Positions 42,766 to 49,706 of a DNA stretch of 64,000 bases are shown here, one piece after another. Each line of letters opens with the position of its first letter. The first letter of the stretch is position 1. The stretch lies in contig NZ_KI421421.1 in assembly GCF_000472285.1 (NCBI RefSeq), positions 66,813-130,812 on the forward strand. Reading direction: 5' to 3'. Under the pieces are notes generated by a model that was given only the letters and a program-made list of their open reading frames with translations, made no database searches and had not been told where the DNA came from. This stretch comes from Desulfuromonas sp. TF (GTDB lineage Bacteria; Desulfobacterota; Desulfuromonadia; Desulfuromonadales; ATBO01). A program made the position numbers and the translations under genes.

Positions 42766-43999
42766 GGCAACCTCCGTACCGTTTGCTCCAGGGTGAAAAA
42801 GAAAGTCGTTCCCTTGCCCGGGGCGCTTTCGGCCCACACCCGGCCGCCATGGCGCCGGACGATCCGGTCGACCGTAGCCAGGCCGATGCCATGCCCTTCG
42901 ACGTTGGTTCCGGGAAGTCGCTGGAAAGGACGGAACAGCTTGTCGGCCAGCGCCATGTCGAAGCCCGGCCCGTTGTCCCGGACAAAAAAGGCCGGCTTTC
43001 CGCCAACCTCCGTCACGCCGAATTCAATGACCGCACCCTCCCGACTGCCGGCATACTTCCAGGCATTGCCGATAAAATTATCCAGGACCACCGGTAACAG
43101 GTCCGGATCACCGTCGGCCACTACCCCTGCGGCGATCCGGAGGGCGACCCCGCGCTCGGGCTGCGCCACTTTGCTCAGGTCAACCTTTTCATGGCGAATT
43201 TCAACGTGAGTGAGGCGCGAAAAATCGAGCAGGGTTTCGATGAGCCGTTTCATGCGCAGGGTGCCTTCATATATTTCCTGGAGACATCCTCGGCTCTGCG
43301 CATCGATTTTGTCGCCGCACAATTCCTTGACCATCTGGCAGTAGCGTTGATGACCGTCAGCGGAATGCGCAGGTCGTGGGAGATGCTGTAGTTGAAGGCT
43401 TCCAGTTCGGTGTGCAGAACTTCGAGTCCCTCTTCCAGTTGCCTGCGTGCGGAAATATCGATGATCGCAACGCGGCACTCGTGCCCGGAAGCGCCGGCCA
43501 CGGCTTCGATCTGTACGAAGAGCGAACGTTCCCCTTCGCTGAGAAGCGGCACCTCGCAGGCCTCTTTGGACGGGTTCGTAAAGACCTTGCCGAGAAAGTC
43601 GGTGAAGGCCGGACGGGCTTCAGCCGCGACAAAGAGCCCGAAACGCCGGCCGATCAGGCGGGAGCGCTCAATTCCGAGGAGAGTGGCGCCCGTGATGTTC
43701 GCGGCGCCGATAATCCCGTCGCGGTCGAGGGTGAAGTATCCGACCGGGGCGAAATCGTAGAGGTCGGCGTACTTTTCCAGCGCCTTTTCCGCATCATCCC
43801 TGGCCTGGCGCAGTTCGTCATTCTGCATCTCCAGCTCGACCTGGTGGACCTCGAGTTCATGGACGAGCCCCTGCGTCGCTGCCTCGGTCCGGGGTGGATG
43901 CACCTTTGGCGTGCTTGCACCCATCCGCTCTTCGGCTTGGCGGCGCAGTTCGGCGGCGTCAGTTGAAACGCTCTTGTCCTTGTCGACTCCCATTGACAA
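42762..43999 (-). pseudogene. PAS histidine kinase broken by a frameshift
   Basis: The N-terminal part (43250-43999) encodes LVHELEVHQVELEMQNDELR, a PAS domain (DLYDFAPVGYFTLDRDG) and HisKA as far as NYSISHDLRIPLTVIN. The rest (RYCQMVKELCGDKIDAQSRG to HATPase GHGIGLATVDRIVRRHGG) is in another frame. Compared with the intact paralogue at 34376-35653, one G is missing near 43345 (AACGGCTAC expected, AACGCTAC present). About nine residues after DLSKVA are also missing. It is therefore likely a true pseudogene, although a sequencing error at the first site is possible. Confidence 0.8.
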
Positions 44000-44566
44000 C
44001 CTCTCTTCTGCGCCGGATTTGACGAAAATTCATATCTACTCCCTTTCACCCCACGCTCCATAGGGCCGGAGTGCCCGGGCTCTCACTGAAGAGCCGTTCC
44101 GATCCCCCGCTGGAGAATCACCTGGTTCTCATGCGCTGTTATCTAGCTGTTGCCGGCAGCGATTTATAAGAGTGTACCACTCGCCGATTCTCCTGCGGAA
44201 ACGACTCTCTTCGGGAGAGCGCAACGTATTCATGAAGGACTCGCCAAAGTATTCCGCCGTCGCGCAGGCGCTGGAAAAAAGCAGACGGGTTTTCATGCCG
44301 CCCAGGCTGTCGTAACGGAACGATTTGACGGGGTTCCTGCGCCGTCGGGGCCTCATCCATCCGGAACCCTTCGGCAAGACCGCACATCCATTGATGAGAC
44401 GCAAAATGGATATGTACAGAAGGGACGTCAGGGAAGGCTTGACGATTGTCATAATGTTCCGCCCCCAGTCGAATGTTGTTTCAGACCGGGCAAATCAAGT
44501 CGGCTGGCGGCTGCTTTATGCTTACGCCAGCCGGCAGCGAACACGCAGCCTGCGGAGACTCCCTGG
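44000..44566. other. Gene-free stretch upstream of the broken kinase
   Basis: About 570 bp. Two overlapping minus-strand frames (44129-44452 and 44139-44387) exist, but neither has a ribosome site or recognisable family content. I see no promoter or repeat. Confidence 0.5.
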
Positions 44567-44610
44567 CGGTCATCCGGCTCCTTGACCGGGGCATCGGAGC
44601 CGGATGACCG
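44567..44610 (-). terminator. Strong hairpin after the BON gene
   Basis: A perfect 15-bp stem, CGGTCATCCGGCTCC with GGAGCCGGATGACCG, encloses a 14-nt loop 16 bp past the BON stop codon. There is no T-run, so it may act as a transcript stabiliser as much as a terminator for operon B. Confidence 0.6.
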
Positions 44611-44625
44611 GACAAGTTGCCGCGG

Positions 44626-44940
44626 CTATTTTACAATCAGGTCGTTTTTTACCTTTACGACCCCCTTGACGCTGCGGGCTACCTCTCCTGCCTTGGTGAC
44701 GGCCTGCGGCGAATCAACAAAACCACTCAACTGAACTTCGCCCTTGAAGGTTTCGACATTGATCTGAAAGACCTTCAGCGCCGGATCTCCCAGGATTGCG
44801 GTTTTTACCTTGGTTGTGATGACGGTGTCATCGACATACTCGCCTGCGCTTGAGCTTTTTTGCGTCGATGCACACCCCAGGAATGAAGTAACCAGGACAA
44901 CACAAACCAGGAACTTCATAATGCGATGCAGTTTTAACAT
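44626..44940 (-). CDS. BON-domain lipoprotein
   Basis: The 104-residue precursor has a lipobox (TSFLGCAST) and one BON domain (DDTVITTKVKTAILGDP, VQLSGFVDSPQAVTKAGEVA, VKVKNDLIVK), as in OsmY. BON domains bind phospholipid and are typical of periplasmic osmotic-shock proteins. GAGGAG precedes the ATG. It is the last gene of the set starting at sigma-54 promoter B, ahead of a strong hairpin. Confidence 0.88.
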   Translation of the reverse strand: MLKLHRIMKFLVCVVLVTSFLGCASTQKSSSAGEYVDDTVITTKVKTAILGDPALKVFQINVETFKGEVQLSGFVDSPQAVTKAGEVARSVKGVVKVKNDLIVK

Positions 44941-45082
44941 AATGCGCTCCTCTCTGTTCGTGGACCATTGTTAGTGTTCGGAAGCATTCCCGGGATGTAA
45001 CATTGATGCCTCTAACCCCCCTGAGAACTGCTTCCCCGGAACGCCCGGTTATTCCTTGCGCAGCGGCCATAGGTGCGAATTT

Positions 45083-45406
45083 TCATTGCGCTCGCGCCGC
45101 TTTTACATCCTCCGCTCCCGCCGTCGAGGCGATGGTGTTGAACCTGATTTCCGGTTCCTTGGTGAGCAGCTTCATGGCTCCGACCAGTACGCCGAAATGG
45201 TTGGACCCCAGATGGGAGTTCAAGTCCTCACGGGTCTTCCACTCCGCCCTGAAGAAAATATTGTTTTCAGCTTCGATGTCCACGTAGCAATTGCAGCCCA
45301 GGCAGCCCTGCTCGCGCCGAATCAGTCTGAGCATCGCCTTGAAGGTTTGCAGGACCTCTTTTCGTTTTTCGGGTGGCACCGTCAGATTGATCGTGGCAAC
45401 GATCAT
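45083..45406 (-). CDS. ABM-fold protein, copy 2
   Basis: The 107 residues (MIVATINLTVPPEKRKEVLQ, LRLIRREQGCLGCNCYVDIE, FRAEWKTREDLNSHLGSNHF) align along their length with copy 1 at 36061-36426. The shared EQGCLxCxCxVD segment is cysteine-rich, unusual for ABM monooxygenases. It lies in operon B between the Thivi_2564-like and BON genes. Confidence 0.8.
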   Translation of the reverse strand: MIVATINLTVPPEKRKEVLQTFKAMLRLIRREQGCLGCNCYVDIEAENNIFFRAEWKTREDLNSHLGSNHFGVLVGAMKLLTKEPEIRFNTIASTAGAEDVKAARAQ

Positions 45407-45438
45407 GGGCTTTCACCTTGAAACATAAAGTTGACGGC

Positions 45439-45630
45439 TCACTTCCCCACGCGGATCGTGGAAAGGGAGCTTAAAAGTCCAAAAACGTTCAGGAGCCACA
45501 GAATCACCGCAATGACCACAACGGCATTCAAAATCGTCTTTATGGATCCCGCCATCGGGATGAATCGGTTGACGAGCCAGAGAAGAACGCCAACCACGAC
45601 AAGGACTATGACCACTTGAATTAACGGCAT
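45439..45630 (-). CDS. Thivi_2564-like small membrane protein
   Basis: The 63 residues form two hydrophobic helices: MPLIQVVIVLVVVGVLLWLV, then NRFIPMAGSIKTILNAVVVI and AVILWLLNVFG. This matches the small inner-membrane family named after Thivi_2564, often found with stress genes. Function unknown. AGGGAGG lies upstream. Confidence 0.8.
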   Translation of the reverse strand: MPLIQVVIVLVVVGVLLWLVNRFIPMAGSIKTILNAVVVIAVILWLLNVFGLLSSLSTIRVGK

Positions 45631-45768
45631 GACCTTTTCACCTCCCTCTTTCGCTTTTGGAAAACGGCCTCATCGGTCCTCTCCCGTTTATGCACTGTCA
45701 GGTGTGGCGGATTTTAAGGTTCGGACTTGCCACCGTTCCTTAAAAACCGCTTTCTTGTGACAGCGGAC

Positions 45769-45924
45769 TTAAATCCGGCCCATCAGCATCAGGATAAGGA
45801 GAATCAACAGGATCAACCCCAGCCCGCCACTCGGCAGGTAACCCCATTGCCGGCTGTGGGGCCAGGTGGGCAGGGCGCCCAGCAGCAGCAGAATGATGAC
45901 GACGATCAAGATTGTTCCTAACAT
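45769..45924 (-). CDS. DUF3309 small membrane protein
   Basis: The 51 residues (MLGTILIVVIILLLLGALPT, then WPHSRQWGYLPSGGLGLIL) match DUF3309, two short membrane helices joined by a WxxSxxWGYxPSGG loop. AAGGAG precedes the ATG at 45924, which lies about 29 bp after the predicted start of transcript from sigma-54 promoter B. The larger frame to 46008 would run through that promoter and is rejected. Confidence 0.85.
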   Translation of the reverse strand: MLGTILIVVIILLLLGALPTWPHSRQWGYLPSGGLGLILLILLILMLMGRI

Positions 45925-45962
45925 GCTTCTGCTCCTTAAATGAGGGTTTCTGCAAAGCCAAT

Positions 45963-45979
45963 GCGCAACGAACGTGCCA
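45963..45979 (-). promoter_or_regulatory. Sigma-54 promoter B (for DUF3309-Thivi_2564-ABM-BON)
   Basis: The minus strand reads TGGCACGTTCGTTGCGC, identical to promoter A over 16 of 17 bases. The predicted start of transcription is near 45953. Confidence 0.88.
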
Positions 45980-46075
45980 GCGAAGACCTGCCGGCGCCAT
46001 GTGCGCAACCACCCGATGTAATTAGTGAAACGAAAGGGTGGGAGGGTGCGGCGAAGAGAAATCCGTCAGCGCGGT

Positions 46076-46109
46076 CCATCATATTTAACTGAAATTCCAT
46101 ATGTGACGG
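46076..46109. promoter_or_regulatory. Upstream activator site B (34-bp dyad)
   Basis: Left half CCATCATATTTAAC, right half TCCATATGTGACGG. It begins 96 bp upstream of promoter B, the same spacing as at A and C. The dyad is less perfect than at A and C. Confidence 0.8.
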
Positions 46110-46147
46110 ACGGTCCGCGTGGGATCCCCGAGTCCGTTTATGTCTGG

Positions 46148-46294
46148 TCATGCTCTTCGCCCCTGCAGGAACCCGACAACCACGACAATAAGGGCAACGA
46201 CCAGCAAGACATGAATGAAGCCGCCCAGGGTGTAACTGCTCACCAGTCCCAGGGCCCACAGAATGATCAGTATCACGGCTATGGTCCACAACAT
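46148..46294 (-). CDS. lmo0937-family membrane microprotein
   Basis: A 48-residue frame encodes two helices: MLWTIAVILIILWALGLVSS, YTLGGFIHVLLVVALIVVVV, then GFLQGRRA. LWxIAxILxxLWxLGLVSxYTxGGxIHxLLVxAxxxxxxxxxxGRR is the pattern of the lmo0937 family, small inner-membrane proteins common in stress regulons. It is probably the last gene of operon C. Confidence 0.85.
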   Translation of the reverse strand: MLWTIAVILIILWALGLVSSYTLGGFIHVLLVVALIVVVVGFLQGRRA

Positions 46295-46442
46295 GGTAAT
46301 TCTCCTTTTCGATTGTTGTTTCCGGCGACCGGCTCTTGCAACGCCACGCCAACCGGAAGGAAATTTTTGAATCTCAACATCGTGCCAGGGAATGTGGTCG
46401 TCCCCTTGAAGCAGGCGACTCCCGCAGCCGTCTTGACTCCTC

Positions 46443-46664
46443 TCAGCTCTTTGTGCTTCCCATGACCAGCAGTGCGATGCCGCCTATCAGGGCGACTCCC
46501 CCCACAATCGGAGGCAGCGGCAGCGTTCTGGTCTTTTCGGCCGTCATGTGCAAGGGCCCGATATCGACGACTTTCTCCCGGGTCGTGTAGCTGATGCCCT
46601 GGTAGGCAAAGGCCGCGACCGCGATGACAATCAGGATGATGCCGATCAACGTATAGGGTTTCAT
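46443..46664 (-). CDS. DUF3185 small membrane protein
   Basis: The 73 residues show an N-terminal helix (LIGIILIVIAVAAFAYQGIS), the diagnostic YTTREKVVDIGPLHMTAEK loop and a second helix (IVGGVALIGGIALLVMG). These are the DUF3185 features. AGGAGG lies upstream. Function unknown; it lies in operon C between CsbD copy 2 and the lmo0937-like gene. Confidence 0.88.
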   Translation of the reverse strand: MKPYTLIGIILIVIAVAAFAYQGISYTTREKVVDIGPLHMTAEKTRTLPLPPIVGGVALIGGIALLVMGSTKS

Positions 46665-46726
46665 GGTGTTCCTCCTCAGGGTTCCCGGTGTGATGCATGA
46701 TCCGTCACCCCGGTCCCGGGATTACT

Positions 46727-46906
46727 CTACTTCCCCAAAACCTTCTTGACCTTACCGATCTTTTTCTGCGCTTTGCCGGCGACCTTTTCGATCGTACCTT
46801 CGGCTTTCAGGTTTTTGTTGTGACTCAGTTTTCCGGCGGACTCCTTGAGCCTGCCTTTCACCTCGTGGAAGGTTCCTTCCGCTTTATCCTTTATGCTGGA
46901 TTTCTT
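46727..46906 (-). pseudogene. CsbD-family protein, copy 2, start codon lost
   Basis: The sequence SSIKDKAEGTFHEVKGRLKE and on to KKVLGK is an intact CsbD frame closely matching copy 1. At the position of copy 1's ATG (GGAGGAAGACC-ATG) it reads AAG after the same ribosome site. The only in-frame alternative is a TTG at 46951, with no good ribosome site. It is either silent, translated weakly, or translated from a non-standard start. Confidence 0.7.
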
Positions 46907-46960
46907 GGTCTTCCTCCCCTGATTGTCTCGTTCGGCCACCGCCGGACGCAAAGCTTCCGG

Positions 46961-47599
46961 TTACTGCTCCTTCGCGGCAGTCGCGGTCCTGATCCGGTCA
47001 AAGGCGATGAGCACGGGTCTGATGGCTTCTTTCAGGCTGTCGCCATCCACGACGGCCTTCCGGGCGACCGGCCTGATGGCGTCGACCCCACGAGGCGTCA
47101 GGTCGTTGGAGAGGTACATCTGAATTTCCCTGACATCGGTCAGATAGGATTGCAGAGCGCCCTTAACCCCTACGCTGGCCTCGGGTATTTTTGCGTAGAG
47201 CGCCCTCACCTCGAGACGCCTTTGTTCGCTGAGCGCCCGGATTTCGGGGTTCGTGTAGGAATGTCCCCACTCCGACAGGTAGGCGTCGCCCTGGGTCGAC
47301 ATCTTTTCGGAATGCATGGTCAGCTGTTCTCCCAGCTTCTCCATCTTGCGGACATTTTTAGTGTAGACGTCAAAGGCCTTTTTCGTGTCGTCCTGCTGAG
47401 CTCTGACAAGCTCCTCCAGCGAGGCGTTGGTCTCATCGATCTGCACAAGGGCTTTTTGATAATCTTCTTCCACGACCCGCATCGAGCTTGTGGTTTCCGC
47501 GGCCCTCTCCCTGCCGGTAGTCGCACAACCGCTCAAGCAGACAATGCCTCCGAGCAGCACCGCAGGGAAGAAGACGGAAAGGCGACATTTCAGATTCAC
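46961..47599 (-). CDS. DUF2959 lipoprotein, copy 2
   Basis: The GTG at 47599 is chosen (AAAAGGAG upstream), giving 212 residues with a lipobox LSGCATTG and the same helical body as copy 1 (MRVVEEDYQKALVQIDETN, YLTDVREIQMYLSNDLTPRG). Identity to copy 1 is high through most of its length, lowest in the signal peptide. It is the first gene after sigma-54 promoter C. Confidence 0.88.
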   Translation of the reverse strand: MNLKCRLSVFFPAVLLGGIVCLSGCATTGRERAAETTSSMRVVEEDYQKALVQIDETNASLEELVRAQQDDTKKAFDVYTKNVRKMEKLGEQLTMHSEKMSTQGDAYLSEWGHSYTNPEIRALSEQRRLEVRALYAKIPEASVGVKGALQSYLTDVREIQMYLSNDLTPRGVDAIRPVARKAVVDGDSLKEAIRPVLIAFDRIRTATAAKEQ

Positions 47600-47651
47600 T
47601 GTTTTCTCCTTTTCAGGTGATGGATGTAATCGCACAACCTGTCTTCCTAGA

Positions 47652-47668
47652 TCGCAACTAACATGCCA
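47652..47668 (-). promoter_or_regulatory. Sigma-54 promoter C (for DUF2959-CsbD-DUF3185-lmo0937)
   Basis: The minus strand reads TGGCATGTTAGTTGCGA, with GG and GC ten bases apart. The predicted start of transcription is near 47642, about 43 bp before the GTG of DUF2959 copy 2. Confidence 0.85.
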
Positions 47669-47764
47669 GCGGGGACGATAGGCGCCGAAAGTGGTAAGCA
47701 ATTGATAAAAATGGGAAAATTCAAGAGTAAAGGGGACAGGGTGAGAAGAGATCTTCAACGGAAT

Positions 47765-47798
47765 CCGTTATATTTAACATTATTGTCAAATACGACGG
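47765..47798. promoter_or_regulatory. Upstream activator site C (34-bp dyad)
   Basis: Left half CCGTTATATTTAAC, right half GTCAAATACGACGG; the inverse of the right half agrees with the left at 11 of 14 positions. It begins 96 bp upstream of promoter C. The sigma-54 activator gene ends 160 bp further upstream. Confidence 0.82.
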
Positions 47799-47958
47799 CC
47801 GCCCTTCATGGACAGACTTGCGTGCCGAAAATGACCGTTAGCTGCTACGAATGCAAGAGGCCGGTAATACACGGGAATACTGCAGGAGAAAAGGACTGGG
47901 CAAGATAAAGTATGACGGCTCCCTTCGACCGCTTTGAATGGCTGAACGGGGAGGTTTG

Positions 47959-49683
47959 TTATTGCCGGCGGAGGCCGTACTTGCGCATCCGGGCGCGCAG
48001 GGTGCTGGGATTGAGGCCGAGGAGGAGTGCCGCGCCGCTTTTTCCATCGACGCGCCAGTTGGTTTTATGCAGCACCTGGAGGATATGGTCGCGTTCCAGG
48101 TCGGCGAGGACCTTGACCTCCTGTTCGCTATCCTCCACGCTCTTGTGGAAGATCTCGAACCGGTCCAGGACCTGTAGTGTGGCGCCCTGGCTGGTGATGA
48201 CCGCCCGCTCGATGACGCTCTCCAGTTCGCGGACGTTGCCGGGCCAGTGGTAATTCTGGAGGGCGTTCAGGGTTTCTTGCGAAACGCTCCCGATCTTCTT
48301 GCCCGTTTTCTTGTTGAATTTGCCGACAAAATAATCGACGAGCAGCGGGATGTCTTCCTTGCGCTGCCGCAGGGGGGGGATGGTGATGGGGAAGACGCTG
48401 AGCCGATAGAAGAGGTCTTCGCGGAACCGGCTGGCGCGGATCTCCTCTTCCAGGTTCCGGTTGCTGGCCGCGATGATGCGGACATCGACCTTGAGCGTGC
48501 GGGGGCTGCCCAGCCGCTCGAACTCGCCGTCCTGGATGACCCGCAGCAGCTTGACCTGCAGCTCCAGCGGCATCTCTCCGATTTCGTCGAGGAAGATGGT
48601 GCCGCCGTCGGCCAGTTCGAAGCGTCCAATCTGGCGCGCATGCGCCCCGGTAAAGGCGCCCTTCTCACGCCCGAAGAGTTCGCTTTCGATGAGGTTCGCG
48701 GGGAGCGCCGTGCAATTGACGGTAATCAAGGGCCGGCTGCTGCGGGAGCTGCGGCGGTGGATTTCGCGCGCCGCCATCCCCTTGCCGGTGCCGGTCTCGC
48801 CCAGCAGCAGAACGGTCGCATCCTGGGGCGCCACCTGATCGATTCGGAAGAAGACATAGCTGATGGCCGGGCTCTGGCCGACGATCTCGCCGAAGCGCTC
48901 TTCCCGGGCAAGTTCCTGCTGCAGATGGACGTTCTCGGCCTGGAGCTTGTCGGTCAACTGCTTGATTTTCGCCAGCGCATCCCGCAGGGCGGCTTCCGCC
49001 TTCTTGCGCTCTTCGATTTCCTCCAGGAGATGCGCGTTCGCCCGGGTTAGCTCCGCTGTCCTCTCCTGGACGGTTGCCTCCATCCGGTCATGGCCCTGCT
49101 GCAGCTTCTCTTCCAGCCGCCTGCGCCCCGTGACGTCGACGATCGAGGTCAGGACGCGACCCGCGCCGCTTCCGTCCGTGACCGCGACGCTCTGCAATTG
49201 CCCGTAGATCACCCCTCCGTCTCTGGCAGTGAGCCTGAGCTCGCATCGCAGCACGGTCTGCTGCTCCAGGACCGCCCTGAGATGGCGGGAAAAAATCTTC
49301 CGCCCTTCGGCATCCGCGATGAACGGGGGAAAGGGAGCGTGGGCCAGTCGTTGCCGCTCGGCTCCCAGCAGCTGGGCGCCGGCCAGATTGATCTCGCAGA
49401 TCAGCCCGCCCGGATCGAAGACGACATAGCCGACGGGCGCAAAATCATAGAGCTCCGAATACTTGTGCAGCGAAAGCTCCAGCTCCCGCCGGGTCTGGCG
49501 CAGCTCTTCATTCTGCATCTCCAGCTCGACCTGATGGACTTCAAGCTCATGAAGGAGCCGCTGCGTTTCGATCTCCTCCATGGGAACGGGGCCTTGCGCG
49601 GCTCTCGCACGCAGCCGTTCCTCCGCCTGGCGGCGCAGCTCGGCCGCTGCCCTGAAGAAGCGCTTCTCCTGGTCTTTCCCCAT
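47959..49683 (-). CDS. Sigma-54 enhancer-binding protein with PAS sensor
   Basis: From the ATG at 49683 (GACGAGGTGACC upstream) the protein has 574 residues. It has an N-terminal helical segment LLHELEVHQVELEMQNEELR, a PAS domain (about 80-200, LYDFAPVGYVVFDPGG), and a coiled coil (about 200-265). The AAA+ domain follows, with Walker A GETGTGKG, the sigma-54-contact loop GAFTGA, Walker B GTIFLDEIGE and HWPGNVRELESV. A Fis-type HTH (GKSGAALLLGLNPSTLRARM) ends the protein. There is no receiver domain, so the PAS signal probably acts directly. It is the candidate activator for promoters A-C. Confidence 0.93.
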   Translation of the reverse strand: MGKDQEKRFFRAAAELRRQAEERLRARAAQGPVPMEEIETQRLLHELEVHQVELEMQNEELRQTRRELELSLHKYSELYDFAPVGYVVFDPGGLICEINLAGAQLLGAERQRLAHAPFPPFIADAEGRKIFSRHLRAVLEQQTVLRCELRLTARDGGVIYGQLQSVAVTDGSGAGRVLTSIVDVTGRRRLEEKLQQGHDRMEATVQERTAELTRANAHLLEEIEERKKAEAALRDALAKIKQLTDKLQAENVHLQQELAREERFGEIVGQSPAISYVFFRIDQVAPQDATVLLLGETGTGKGMAAREIHRRSSRSSRPLITVNCTALPANLIESELFGREKGAFTGAHARQIGRFELADGGTIFLDEIGEMPLELQVKLLRVIQDGEFERLGSPRTLKVDVRIIAASNRNLEEEIRASRFREDLFYRLSVFPITIPPLRQRKEDIPLLVDYFVGKFNKKTGKKIGSVSQETLNALQNYHWPGNVRELESVIERAVITSQGATLQVLDRFEIFHKSVEDSEQEVKVLADLERDHILQVLHKTNWRVDGKSGAALLLGLNPSTLRARMRKYGLRRQ

Positions 49684-49706
49684 GGTCACCTCGTCAAGGG
49701 CGGCGG

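Noticed and set aside
44129-44452. 107-codon minus-strand frame
   Set aside because: Overlaps another frame of equal merit; no ribosome site or domain.
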